Assembly: GCF_040581485.1 (NCBI RefSeq)
Contig: NC_090128.1
Coordinates: 31,650,931 to 31,714,930 of the forward strand
Reading direction: 5' to 3'
Origin: Linepithema humile
Lineage: Eukaryota; Arthropoda; Insecta; Hymenoptera; Formicidae
DNA: 64,000 bases
Shown here piece after piece: positions 43,601-58,600 of the stretch. Numbering within the stretch: position 1 is the first letter of the stretch; each line of letters begins with the position of its first letter. The translations under genes were made by a program, and so were the position numbers. Under the pieces are notes generated by a model, which searched no databases, was not told where the DNA came from, and was given only the letters and a program-made list of their open reading frames with translations.

Positions 43601-46600
43601 TACAAAGCCTCCAAATCCGCACGCCCGATTTTGCACTGAAATCGCAAGATGCGCATAGAAAAAGGACTAAAAAGGAAATGCTTCTGCGCCTGGCTAAATT
43701 GCCGTCACGGCGCTATGTTATAACGATCTTGCATAAACGCTCGACATCTGGCTGACTGCGCGCAACTACGGCTTAATCGCACAACGTTCGCCCATTCACT
43801 CAGGGACCGCGAAAGTTCGTACACGTCATTGACGTTCACTTGCATATCTTTTTACGACCTGCGTCAACGTCTTCTTCGACCCCGTAGACAAGAAAAAAAC
43901 GTCGTCCGATCGGCGATAAAAAAAAATCATCGCGGTACACAGATTTATTACCTGTAAACACGATCTTTACGAGTAGTAGATCGTGATGGAACATTTTCAC
44001 TCAACTTTTTTTTATCAAACTATTTTATGTTTATTTCAAATGCAAATCAATTTGTTGCATCTAAAAATATTAGACATCCTTGACATATAGATTATATAGA
44101 ACATTTAAAACTGTTTGAAATATATATGTGTTTTTGGAACGTCACATCGTTTGAACGTCAGATCGTTAAATCTATATAATTGTTGTTCATGTTTAAATAT
44201 ATTGTAAAAGATTAAATTTTTATTAACGCTTATGCAACGTACATGATATATATAATACAACTAATACTATATTATTTTTCTTGATACAATTCGCTATGCA
44301 GCGTTAACATATTGATTACTTTTAATTAAGTTTATCCTTAATTATATGTCAGAACATAAATCAATCATTTAATTGATATATGTTAGATAAATCAAGATGT
44401 ATTTGTATAATTACACTTGATCTATAGTTAGCAATAATAATAAAAGTTTAGCATTTAGCATACTTATTTTAGCACATAAATTTTTAAAGATGACAAAAAT
44501 AGAAACATTTTATCATAAAATTATTACAAAATAATATAATTTATATTATTTCTATCATAACTCATGCGATATAAATTATGATGTATCTTATTTTTAAATT
44601 CTGAAAATTAATTTCCGGCAATTTTGCATGCGATGAAAAATTTCGTTGTCTTGTGACGGTCAATCTTTAATTCCGTATTACGCACAAATATTTCTTAACC
44701 TTGGGAAGAAGACGAAGGTCAGTCTCATGAATTGATTAACAACACAACAGTATCTTCTTCCGATCACAGAATCGATATAACGACTCACATTACCCATGTA
44801 CGTACAAATCACACGTATTTGCGTACATGAGATGAAGGAATACGGGCGTGTTATCGTGTATGTCAATGAAAAGCGCAGAACATTGCTACCATGACCCACT
44901 GACATACAAATAGTGAAATAATCAAATGCCTTTACGTGGTTGTCAAATATCTGTTTAGTAGATATCTCATTACGTATGTATTTGCGCAGCTAAAAATGAT
45001 CGAAAAGTGATTCTCGTATGATTCTCTTTGTTGGCACCCGGAACTTTGTGCACCTGCAGCGTTTTAACTGATAAACGTAATCGAAAAAAATACAGACAAG
45101 AGTCCAATTATAAATATTTATATTTTTTTTGCTTATATTGACATTCCGAAATATGTTTCAGGAACTGCTGAGACTCGATGGAATCGTAAATTATTTTACA
45201 ACTATATTTCAAAAATATACTTTAATGACAGATTTTTTAGGAATAATTTAGCATTGCACAAAAAATACCTTTGCAAAATTTAATTGCTTACTTTAAAAAA
45301 TATATTTCTTAAAGTGAATTATATTTAATGTCTTCATGGCTACAAATTCGATGTAAACCTAATTTTAATTTAAAATCATTAAAATTATTGCAATTATTAA
45401 TAAATATATTAATTTATTATTTTACAACAAAATGCAGAGCGCAAATGCTTTTAAAGAATACTGCTTCGTAAAAAAACTTCGTCGACAAGTTAAATACATT
45501 CTCTATATTTTTATTCTGCAAAAATTGTATTTAAAAACAGTTATTATTGATAAACGTTTAATAAGAAACGCATTTGTTATCTCTACGTAACAGACCGATT
45601 AAATTGTCTAGTGAACGATGACGAGCGCATTATATGTGTTAGATAAACAATTTAATTCACGACTAAAGATGCGCAATTGTGTTCCATGTACGTATGCCAA
45701 TTTTATGGTTACTTTTGCAAAATTACAATTTGCGATCACAAATGTTGATTAATGCGTATTGCGCGACAAAAAAATATAATTAACAACGGCGCGCAGCTTC
45801 CCGTAATTACTAATTGCCTGATGTGCATAAGAGTCGCTATCGAAAGGAAATAATCTTGTTTACGCCATTCCAATGTTGGAATACAGTCACTGAGATTATA
45901 TTCGAGGAATTCTTTTGATCTAAGCCGTTAGCGTAATTTGCTATTTCATTTTGCACTCCGCTTCAATTACTCTCTCCAGATTTTCGCTCTTCGTTGTCGT
46001 ATCAGCTGCAAGTGAGTTCATCGTGCACAATAATCACCGTACCGTTACGGTCTTGTGAGCACACGAAGTGTTGCTCTGAATGTGGCGGATATCCGGTACG
46101 GCTTTTCATATCTTTCTCTCTCTAAAGAGGAGTGATATTAATTAACGTTTTTTTTTTTTACTTTATGTTTCATATTTTGTAAATTAATAGTTTGACATAT
46201 ACATGTATGATGTATGTGTCATTTGTTATACGCGTACTAATAAAATAAAACATTTTACTTTAAGTATGTTGTATTTAATAAAACATACATCAGCACATAT
46301 TATGTTAATGAATTGCTGATAAAGACTAATTTTATTATATAGTTTTATTATATAGCATCACGTAGAGCTCATGACATAAAAACTAATCGAGAATCAGGAT
46401 GTTCATAAATTCCGATAAATGAATGCCATTCATCTTTTGCATAAACTAGTGGCATAGTTCATAGCTCCATTACCAAACAATGGTTGACATATTAGCTTTA
46501 CAATACCTATAAGTTGCTTTTTACTTTGACCTCATTTACACTGCATCTATTGGAGTGTAGGAGTCTGTTTTCTATTTAAAATCATTCTCTTTCTCTTTTT

Positions 46601-49600
46601 TTTCTCTCTCTCTCTCTCTCTGCCAGCGTTTCTAATTTGTAACTACGATCATATTGAGGAGGAAGAACATAAAAGATGAGATCATTGAATACTTTACGGC
46701 TTCCAATATTTCCTGTTGATCACTATAATCGAGTGATCGATTTCACCATAAAATATTCATGGCGAATTCACGTTCGGGAAATATTGCGTGCGGCGTATCT
46801 TCGGGACTCGTAAAATCGATTTAGCCGTGACATACTTTTCACTAATTCTCAGGCCGGTTCCGAAGCACACGTGCCGTTATCGATTTTATAGAGTGATCCA
46901 GCTCTTATCGATTATGCGCTCATATTGATCATGTTATTGCGAAAGGACAACTAATTGAAAGCAAAAGTGCAAGCTAATTCGTCTTTATACTTCGTCTATT
47001 TTCTCTTTTTAGATAAAACCTGTTCCGCGTGCATTTGTCACGCAACGCGACACATCATCGTTTTATTAATATCCATGATACTTCGAAATTAGTCTCATGC
47101 AAATCTTATGATAATGTTTCTCAATCAAAGAAACGTGCGATTCAGCGACGTTTAAAACATAAAAAAAATTATAGCGATCTTAGACGCGGTGTTTCTTAAA
47201 TGTCCAAGTAAAAGTGAGGATTCTCGAAAAGAGAAAAGAGCACACTTGGCCAATACTTCAAAGTTTATTCACATAACACAAGGAAGTTTTGGGTGAGAAT
47301 GAACGATGGATTTTGACTTTTATAGCTCAAGAATTGCGATTTTTTTATCACATCCGCTATTAATTTATGAGAAAAGTATATATATATCAAAGGATATATA
47401 CCATATATGTATATATTTACTATAAGAATCAAGAGATAAAAAAAAACTGTCGTATATGTATTACTAAAAAAAAGTTTTTTTGCGTTTTTTAATAGATATT
47501 TTTTTATTCTGATTAAATTTGTTTATATTTTTTTATTTTTTTATTAAATATTTTAATTTTTTTATTTATGTATTTATTTTTTTATAATATATATATTATA
47601 TGTAATAATATATATAGTATATATAGTATAGTATATGTAAAATGTAGTATATAATATAGTTAATTATATATACGACAGCTTTATGTGCAAGAGTTTTATA
47701 GAAGAGTTTTATAGGAATAGTGTACAACTGTTTTCATAGTTCTTTAGTCCCACTTGGAGCCATTTCCTAATATCATATTTTTTTGTAGAAAATATATATA
47801 ATAGCTTTTTTTTTAATTTTAATATATATGACAGGTTTTTCTGAAAGGTTTAATATATACGACAATTTTTTTGAAAGGTAAAACAATACTGTCTTGTTTT
47901 AGTTGCGACAAGAGCGTATATTTGACGCCTTTTTTTACCTTTTTTTAAAAAGGTAATTTTTTGATAATATATATTTACTGCTAATAATTCAGCTTTTAAA
48001 ATACGTTTGGATGAATATTTTCGATTAATGCAACGGCTACTCTTTGCCTTTTTTCAAAAGCATTGTGCAATATTTATTGTAATACGAGAAATATATTATA
48101 AGAAGTAAAGTTCTTAGCAACATGTAACATAATATATCGCGCTACATTTTATACTTTTATCTAAAAGAAAGCAAAAATTACGGTGCAGTATTTATTCGTG
48201 TAATCAATCATAATTAATGTATAATTAATATCAATTTAAATTAATTATTTGGTTTCTTTTTTTTTTGCAGATGGCGTGGCTCAGTTTACAAGCTAATCTG
48301 GCGGGAACTACTGGCGTACCTGTTTTTCTACTACCTCATCAATTTTACATATCGATATGTGCTCAATGACCATCAACGGTTGTAAGTAACATGAATATCT
48401 CTGGAATGAAATGATAAATTTTATTTTTTATGAGAAATTTTATTTTTATGAGAGAGCAGAAGGCTGAAATTCGAAGCAGAAAAAATGTTTCGTAATGAAA
48501 TGCATTCTTACTTTTAGTATCAGAAGGATATAGTTTACGTTGAAATAAATTTTCTCGTATTGGGTAACAATTATTGCTAAGTTTAGTAACAATTATATTT
48601 TTTATTTTTTCCACGTATATACATAGTTGCTTTGAAAGAAACGCAATAAGCATTATATCGGGGCTTAGCGGATTAAATTCAAGGCGATGCGGGGTAGGAA
48701 ACGTGTCTCAAAATATATATGTGTATAATTAAATCAGACAATGTGCATGCCTCTCTCTCTTGGTCGCGCAAGGAGAACGACGATTTAATCTCGCACTCCC
48801 CGATCACCAGTTCTTTTGTTGCGTCCTTATCACGGATAACCGGATTGCCGAATTCAATCGAGCAGTGCACGAACATATTTGCCATAACCGCGTTTTATGG
48901 ACGTAGATAAACTCGTGCAACATCGACCTTGGCCCGCCCGCAAATCTGAAGGTTCCGGCACTTCAATCACGGTCGCGTTTCTTCGGCTAGCATTGGAAGA
49001 TTCACAATACCCTCTATTTATTAGTATTCATTGATGTATTTTTTTTGCCATGCAGGACACTCTGTAACCTTTCTTTAGTTCACCTTCATAATACTCAGTT
49101 AATTTGCAGTCGATATAGAATCGCAGATCCAAGCAACAAAGGTTTATTATACACATTCATAATTATATAGGAAAAGCATTAATATTAAATACTGATAATA
49201 TCAAAAAAGTAATTAACTTTCGAGTTCTTAAGCGTACATTATTACAAATCTCCATACTAATTTTATGAATATTTAACTACGTTATTCGTGAAATTGATTG
49301 AAACGTTCCATTTTTGGTAACGCACACATTTTTATATCGTTACTACAAAATAATGAAACGATCATCGTAAGTAATTATATTCAAAGATAATAAAAGTGGA
49401 TTTCTATAAATACAAATAACTTTTAATTGCAGATTGCATATTTTTTTATTTTTTTGCAGATTTTAATTTTTTAATTGCAGATATTACGGTGTAAATTTAA
49501 GTGAACATACAAGATAATAAATTTAAGCAATCCTGATGATATTCGTGTATAAAATATTAATATCGTAAGATAAATTCATATTTAAAAGCAGTTAAATTCA

Positions 49601-52600
49601 TTTATTATTTGTAGTATATGTGACAGTTTTGGAAAGATTCTTTTGACGCGCCCTGTAGAAGATCCCACATCGCGATACATCATGAAACGTGTTGGAGAAA
49701 CGCCCGTGTCAGGCGTTAAAAAAGGCATAAAAATGTAAGCTGTTATTTATGCGGGGCTGAAGAAGAGCGATAAAGAAATGTCAGAAAATCCGCAAGGATA
49801 CAAAAGGTTTCTCTTTTAAATCACTTTGATTCGTGAGGCTAAATTTAGAACTGTCTGGACGGTTTAAGGCAGATTTAGGATCCAGCGGGCCCAAAGAGTG
49901 AAAATTATGAAATGAGCAATTCAGCGATTATTGAATAGAATGAACCTGATGGAGCGTGGTTACAAGATTGATCGTTCTTTATTAAAATTTTTTCCACACA
50001 CGGATTTATGACAAGTTAATTCTTCTTTTCTTTTCAGTGTCAAGTGTCAAATGCTCATCGTACTCGTTAGATATTTTATCGTAAAAGATATTCTTAAATT
50101 ACCAGATTATTTTTTCAATGTACCTCTCGTATCTTGAGAAAAGTATCTAATATCTTTGCATCATTATTCGAGTAACTACATGTGATATCAATATCAGTTC
50201 CTTGTGACCATAATATTGTACGTTCAGGTAACGGTAAGTCAATATTATCTCAAGAGTACGAATACGGTACCAGTTACTCACGGAAATTCCAACATAAACC
50301 TACTTAGCGAAAGATCCTGGAATCGCGCGCTAATCGTTCAGAATTGATGTGCAAAGTTACTTCTTACGAAGTCGTAAAAGTAAGTACGGCTACCCATACG
50401 TGGTGATTACGTTCTTTTTAGAACGACCCACGAGGCAGTGACCGACATTGATGAGCGAAACCAGTGAGGAGTCAAACACGGTCTCGAATACGCTTTCGAT
50501 AAAGCAGATTTGCGCTTTCGCCCGCAATCATTCGCAAAGACAAAGTAGAAGTTCCCGTTTACTAATACTGATCAGCATGTAAGACTGGTAGCAGTATCGG
50601 CGAGTGACGGTATCACCTCAACCTTGCTCCACTTATGTACGAGTTCATATAGGAAATTGCGCATGTAATAGGCTTTAGTAACATTTCAGTGCGTGCCAAT
50701 ATACCTTTCTGCTGTCTCTTGTAAAATATTTCCTTATTTAGAATTTCATTTAAATTACTAATCTTTAATTTATCATTTATTAATTATAAGATAGCACGAT
50801 ATTTAATGATAATACAATTAACATGCACGTATGTGTACACACAGAAAATTTTGTTCTAACACAATAACAATAACACAATATATAGAATAAAAATTTAACT
50901 AATAATTGTGTTAAGAAAAATATTTCTTTCTTTGCAGAATTTTTGAAAAAATCCGTTACTATTTCGGCAACTCCAGCGAGTCCATACCCATGTCGTTCGT
51001 CCTGGGATTTTACGTGAGCCTTGTTGTGAAAAGGTGGTGGGAGCAGTACAAGCTTTTGCCCTGGCCAGACAATCTGGCTCTCTTCATCAGCGCCGCCATT
51101 CCTGGAAATGTAAGTAGTACCTGCCCATCGAGAAGAGGCTTTCTTTGTTGGTTCCTACCGTATGATTAAAAATACAGTAGTAACGGAGCGGTTCTTCTTG
51201 GAAACGCTGTCCTCTCGTTTACAGTAATGGATTAGTCAAGTATTCGGCAAAATTTTAAGCACTTTTTCTAACAAAATATTGGTTTTTTTTTTCCTTAAAA
51301 AGAAGAACCGATAGCGTTAATAGACGCAACCTTGCTGCGGGTAGTTGTTCGTGTTACGCTCGTGTCTCATTACGCTAATGAATTGCCGTGACATGTTTCG
51401 GTGTCGTTAACCTAAGGTGCCAACCAAGTCACGCCACGCCCAGGAGCAAAAAAAATATGCGGGACGATGATCCTATAATTGGCAACTTCACGACAGATTC
51501 ACTTTTATGTTCCTGCAATCGCGCTGCATATTGCAATCGCAATAATAACACGTTATATTATTCGACAAAACCTTGACATAAATTTGTTATATTTATATTT
51601 ACAATTAGTCTAACTATGATAATTAGGCTCGCCTAGTGAAAAAACTTATTTCTCTTTAAAGAAAAATTAAATGTAACCGTGTGCATAATTTAGATAAAAC
51701 TAAAAAATTTATGAAATGCTAATATATATCTATTATTTCAAGTGCTTTCAAAATTTTAATAATTTTACATAATTTTAAATAATTCTCTTCACTATTAAAT
51801 CAACTAATATTTTGATAAATCGTTAAAAATAATCTTTAACTGTATTTTTTTGAAATTCTTCAACAACGGCAACCCTATTGAGAATAAATGAGCTTCAATT
51901 TGAACAAAATTTGGAGCGGATTCGTTACAAGCTTTTAGCTCTGGTCAATGACTCACATCAGTGTCGGAGTGAAAGTGCAACGTATCGTAGCGAAAAAGAA
52001 GGACGAACCTACACGCGCATCGTGCACACTTTTGTACAGTCTTTTTCTTCCTTATTGCTCTATTACTTCACCGATAATCGGTTTTTAAGAAAATATACAT
52101 AACATTTCGTCAGTCAAGTATCGAGTGCTAAATTTATGCGGTGCGAGAGCTGAGCTGTATGTACATGCTTAATTTGCGGTCTCCGATTGCTACTGCTGTT
52201 ACACTGTTGGTAGAGCGAGAGTCAATCGATCGCTGTTAAACGATTTAATTGCTATCTTATGCAACCGTCCTCTTCGTTTTCCTTACTTAGATCAGTGTTA
52301 ATTTCACATATTAAACTGTGTGAAGTGCGCGCCCAGAATGCAACAATTTTCGAGAAAGTCTGCAGAAAAAGTGACTTGATTACACTATGTCCTACCACGC
52401 GTATGGTTTTTTTCAGTAGAAATATCGTTATGAATTTTTAAATGTGAAGTTAGTCTAGATGTTACTTTATCTCGCTACGCGAGATAGAACGCTAGATTTT
52501 CACGGTTTCCTGATGTTATTATTGCGGTGTCGGAGAAAGATACAAACAGCTGTGCTACCGCATAAATTCTACTGCATTCCGTTTGTCTATCTTCTAACTA

Positions 52601-55600
52601 TCATTCTATCACCTTTGTGCGAGAAGTATTAAGTATAGTGTTTGTGTAGAGCTTTTTCAGTCGATGATTCACAGATGATTTATTGTCTCACGACTCGGCA
52701 CGTGGCGCTCATCCCAACTTCAATAAATTTGTTTTACAATTTTGTTTTTATCAAAAATATCACATTATTATGCTGTAATTTACATGGAAAGTTGCTGAAA
52801 CTAATTAGCTGTCATTTTTAAATGCACATAGGAAGCCAGAAAAATAAAATATTCTTCAAATAGAGGACATTTTACAGTTTTATTTACATCTAAACTAAAA
52901 ACAGTCGGAAATATTTTTATCATTAAATAAACGTTCATAAAAAATGTCAGATTTTGCTAATTTTAATGGTTTATATTTTCAAAGTGCGCACCGTCAGAAT
53001 TATAACAAAAAAATTAAGTCACTTTTGGAAACTATGTGCGTTTAAAAATGACAGTAAAGTTTCAGCAACTTGCCATGAGACATCCCGTACATTATAATTA
53101 AATGATAATGTACACGAGTCTTCGAAAATACACATATGTTTTTCAAAACATACGAATAATAATTCATATCATACGAATAATAATTTTTATCGCGTTGTAT
53201 AGAATTAATTTAAAAAGATAATTATTTGCAACACGACTTATCCGCTAAAACAATTTTTGATGAGAACTTTAATAAGATTTTAATTGTACGGTGTACTGAT
53301 GATACCACAACTCATTGCGATCGGTACACGTCTTCATGAGTTCTCGATTCGCAATGCATGCAATTACCTGCGTATAGTGCAATCAATCTCTAGAAACGAT
53401 GAGCTCCGATGGAATTTTTATACGTAGGTAGGGGACAAGGTCCTCTGTGTCGCAGAGCGAGCCCACGGTTATATGTACACCCGCGGTCATGTAATCGCGT
53501 AATACAGAGTGTCCGATTTGTGAATGAGCGGTACCACAGTCGTCAGCATGAGCTTCTGAGGTGCGCCTTTCATTGAAATCTAATTGGAATGCAGACCCCG
53601 AGACGAGACGGTCGGTGTTCGGCCCTGCCATCTCTCCCCGCGGGGGGGATCGCTTCCAAGCTGCCAAGCCGGACATTTTTACACGCGCGATCGGTGAGCC
53701 GTAGAATTTTGAGGAAGGGGTCTAACTTGTCTCTCGCATATGCAAATGAAAGGTAATGAAAAGGTCATCGGAAAGGTAACGGCAGGCTTCTAAGCAATTC
53801 AAAGAGGCCAGAAATGCGGAAAGAAATTATCTTAAGAATCAAGCATTGTGTTACCATTTCAAAAGATTTCTCAACACGATCGTAATCGATAGTGCATGGC
53901 GCAATTTTTTATGAGAGCTCTACGTGCCTGAGAAGGTTTATAGCTTATTATCGCCATAAGTGAAGAATGCAAGGAGCTTCCGTGGAGATAAAATTAATCA
54001 ATGTGGGATGTATAAGATATCGATGTGGCACGCTTATCACTCGTCCTGTTATAAAAAAGACTGATTTTCATCTTTTCGCGACAAAACATGATATCTTTTA
54101 TTAAAGTTCCTCGACTGTTTTTTAAGTTGTAACAATATAACATGCGAAAGATCTCGTCGATCAACGTCGATATTCTTGTTCATTTCCGATCAAATTTATA
54201 TTCCACCAAGCGATTGCAGCCGTCGGTGCATTACAAAACGTGATTGGTTACAAAAGTGTGTGTGTCAATGTTCAAGAACGAAAGGAAAAATAGGCGCCAC
54301 CGGTTTTTCCTCCGATTAATACTAAAACGATTTAAAACCGACGGTAATTCATGCAGCGAGTGCGAATACGGTGGCACGGGGCGTCCGTAACGTCGGGCCA
54401 AGAGAATAAGGGGAAAGTATGTACGAGACGCGAAAACGTGTCCAGCATTCGTTCGGCTTCGGAAACGAATTTTGAAGTCAACGTCGTTCTCGCCAATGCT
54501 GATTTATTGCAAACTCATGGCATTTTAATTGAAGCGATAATCATAAATTTAGACACGGCGCTTCAAATAATCTGCTCTCATACGATTTAATTTTGTGAAT
54601 GAATGAAAATTAAATTCAATGAAGAAGAGTAAATACGGGAGTTATCTAAAGTTTGCCAAAAAGTACGATTGATGTATGTTTGCCCGTCTGTTTCAGGATG
54701 AACGGGGACGGCTGATGAGACGCAACATCGTGAGATATGCTGTGCTCGCGTACGTCATTACGCTGCAAAGGATTTCGCTTCGCGTCAAAAGGCGGTTTCC
54801 GACTCTTCAACATATGGTAGATGTAGGTCAGTAAATCACATTTTACTAACATATTGTTTAAATATTTAATTCGTTTTTTTTTTTTCCTTTTAATTCGTTC
54901 AACTATTTTTGCAACTGACAAATGCGACGCATAAAGATAACAATCCAGTTGCATTGAGCAGATGTCACCTGCCTCTTTGTAGAATTCACGGTTTTCTTAT
55001 CACATTATATGCGCTGGTTTCATGGTCGACGTGTATCGGTGAACAAAGCCATTTACCACGTCATCTATAAATATATAATATAATGTAGCTTTGCCGCACG
55101 TACCATGACGGCGCAAAGACAGTCTGGCGGTTTTGTCTTTTTCGCCATTCTTCGAATATAGCCGCTGCCAATCGCATGCAACCATTGAACATACGATAAT
55201 TGTGACGCTTCTATCGCGCATTTATAATCGTGCAAAATGGATGTCGGCGGAACCAAATCGCGTCGTGTTTCAGCATTAAACGGTATTTAATGGCAGATAT
55301 TAAATAAGACGCGTGTCTATCGTTGTTTATTCACAGATATGCAAATTTTACATGTAAAAAAATGCGGAAAATAAATTTTGGAGTTTAGTTTAGTAACATA
55401 CATTTTTAACTCTTTTTAGTATAAATAATCTGTAAATTTACAGATAATTATTAGATTTGATATAAATACATATACAATAAATATAATTCCTTCAAATTAT
55501 CAATCATCATCCAAACATATTTCTCCAAGATTTATTGTCTAAATTGCTACGATGCTTTATCTTCCTTATTATCTTTGAAAAGTCTACATGTTGACGGTTT

Positions 55601-58600
55601 AGTTTTTTATCGTTCGATTATCAGAGCGGATGTTACTCCGCACTAGAAATAGCACACATTTTTCAAACGAGAATCCCGCGAATGTTCCATGAACATGAGG
55701 GCACTGATCATCCCTCGATCGGGGAATAAACGATGGAATCCACAGTAAAAACTTACTTTTCCGTGGAATGACTAACTCCGTGGCATCGCGAAAAAAATAT
55801 GTCGACGCACTTTATGCGACGGAAAAGTTTGATCGCACAAGACGAACGGGATCTAAATAGGACTCGTTGCTATTGTAAAAATAAAAGAAATTTACGATTG
55901 TATGTTCCGTGACAGTTCCACATTAATAATACATGAAAAATACCTTGAATTTCTTGAAATAAAATGACATCGGCTTTTTTTAGTTTTAATATCGTTCGTT
56001 AATATAAAAAGATAATCATTAAATGATGAGACAGAAGGTAAAAAATAAAATGTTAATAGTTCTTACGGCACGCGTATTAGAAATGTAACAATTTACACAT
56101 TGTGCAAGTAAGACATTACACAATTATTTTTATCTGTTGAGATAAAAATAAGGAAGACCAAATATCTTCTTTTTGAAATATTCATGACAATGTTTTTACT
56201 GATAATTGATAAAATTACGAGCAAAAAATTTGCTGACGTAAAGAATTATATAGATATTATATATCAAATCTCAAGACAAATAATGTATTTTTGGTAAAGA
56301 AAACATTGTGAAAGTAGATATCACATTCAAGATTAAAAAAAAATGCAATATAAAAAATAGATTCTAATTATTTTTTTAAATCTCACTATGTCTTTCATTG
56401 ACTCTGATAAAATTATGAACGAACATAGCATCCGGTACGACAAGATCACGATAATAAATTTTGCAGAAACTGACCGCACTTAATAATTGTCTTCCTCAAG
56501 AACATTCTGACAATTCCGGCAAAATTGCAGTGGACGTCATTCAAAACGATTTCATGCATGCGTGTGCACAGTGAATTGTCAATGGTCGTTGACATCAATA
56601 AAATATTGCGAAAGACTGTGACTCGCGTACCAATAGATACATATTTGTTAGTCACGTAAGAGTGAAATTCAAGATGAAAGTATGAAAGGTGTCAAAAATG
56701 GTATTAATTCATCCGATTTTTATTTTGCGCGTTTTTCCAATAATGATTGTCATTCAACAAAATCAAGAACTTAGACAAAATAGACTTTCTATCTCATTAA
56801 TAATTTTCAAAATCAATTTAATTGATAAAATAATCTCACTTGCGCATTAATAAGTAATAAGTTTCATATTTTAAGCGAATATTTTGCAAATGTATTCAAT
56901 AACAAGGTAAACTCCGGCACCGAAGGTTATTGCAGGAACAGAAAGTTGTCTCGTTGCGTGCTTGTGATTACTCGAGGTTATCGCGGCGAGAAGAAATCTC
57001 GAAACGTCTTGAAAGTAGACAAAATTATCCGCGTGTACCAATTCTCGGCGAATTACGATCTGGAAATTGTCGGGCGCCGCGGCAGGCAATTTTCACGTGC
57101 GTCCGGGTAATTTTCAACGAGCGCGCCGAGAGGCCGCTTAGAAACGCGAAGCGCCGGCGCCAGTCCCTCGCGCGTCCTGTTTCTTTTCTTCCCCGCGCAA
57201 TTTCCTTATTTTGCCGCGGGACCGCGGCATGCAAGCGGCATGCAAGCGGCATCTCACCACTTCTATTCCCGGAGCGCCGAGCGAGTAGACGTTTGCTCTT
57301 CTGGACTTTTTCTGCTCGCATCGCGATTCACGTTGCCTCTACGTCTTCGTCCTGTTCTTGTTCTTGCGTGCCGCTCCTTCCTCCCGATGCATACAGAAAT
57401 AACCCGACGCGGTTACAGCCGGTCCAATAAGCCGATGGCGTGCGCCGCCCGATAAGATAATCACCAGTCACGTCTTGGATTTCCTTGAGAAGCCTTCCTC
57501 GGTCTTCCTACCGCCCTTGCTTCTCTCTTTCCGCGGACTTTCATGCAATCATCCATTGATTTTCACCGTTAAAGCGCAATGCGCTCTTCCCTCCAGCTTT
57601 TTCAGAGATATCATTTAGCAGGAGCAAGCGAATCTCTCTCTATTTTCAGCGATTCGTCGCTGTATTAATGATACAGTACTCAGAAGCGAGTACTTCAAAC
57701 GCATCTGCTATCAGGTTAATGGCGCCCAGGTAGAATTATAATTTTTCCACAGAACGCCCGTCCATCAATCTCTTCGAGGCGAACAACCTGTTAGCTTCAT
57801 TCAGAGCGATCGTCGTGTTGCTCTATAAGACGCGAGATGAAGAAGATCGGTCGAGCGATTGTGGAAGTTATCTTGGGATCTGTAAGGATCGTTGCAGTTA
57901 GACCGCGGGACTAGATGTTAAATATAGCCGGCGTAATGAGAGCCATAATCTAGCCACGGCTGCAGATGGTAATCGGCCAGTCTCGACGGTATCACGCTGA
58001 CGATGCGCGCGCAGCCATCTCGGCACCTCTACCGGTTGCAGCGGCTTCAGGAACCGCGCTGCTAGCCATCATCATTATCATCATCATCATTATCATGCGG
58101 ATCGTCATCATCATCATCATCGGTGGCGTCCTCAAGCTGGGACCACGGCGAGAGCAGAGCAAGAAACTCGAGAATCCGTTTCTTCCCTTCTTTTTCTTCC
58201 TCCTCTTTTTTTTCCTTCCTCTACATAAGCCGGACGACCGTAATACGTCGACGTGCGCATAGCACGCGCTACCTATATTTAGCACAAATTATTGTTCCAA
58301 GCAGAATTTCTCCGCGATTATGCTGAACGATCGGCGGCGCAGGCTTGATTCGCAGGGAAATAACTACGTCCGGATGCAGTAGTTTTGAGAGCGCGCCACT
58401 CCATTCGATCGCAGATCGGGTAGATAAGACGGCCCGGTAGCTGCGGGTTTCATAATTTCACGGTAGTCAAACCGTGATAGAGATATTAATTAGTCGCGCG
58501 ATAAAATTTACGTGCGAATATAAGTACGCGTAGAAAAATCGACATTTTCTCACGGCACGCGTCGCAAACGATGGTTTAAATTAGAAAGAAAAACAATAAA

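Larger units (their letters stand above)
28744..48270 (+). other. Bestrophin intron 1 (19.5 kb)
   Basis: No nested gene was recognised. Contents seen: duplicated TATAAATA segments near 31650 and 32119-32158, a 33-bp tandem duplication at 32481-32541, a CpG-rich open patch at about 34640-35140, overlapping open frames on both strands at 35553-35987, a 16-bp tandem pair at 44137-44168, a CT run near 46590-46620, and a TA-rich simple-sequence tract at about 47375-47660. Scattered open frames of 60-108 codons elsewhere have no family features. Confidence 0.55.

Noticed and set aside
44137..44168. Two tandem 16-bp units (GAACGTCACATCGTTT and GAACGTCAGATCGTTA)
   Set aside because: Only two imperfect copies with no further context; compatible with a simple local duplication.
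57025..57455. Several 70-166 codon frames on both strands
   Set aside because: All overlap one CpG-rich patch where stop codons are rare. The Arg/Ala-rich translations have no domain and no strand is favoured.
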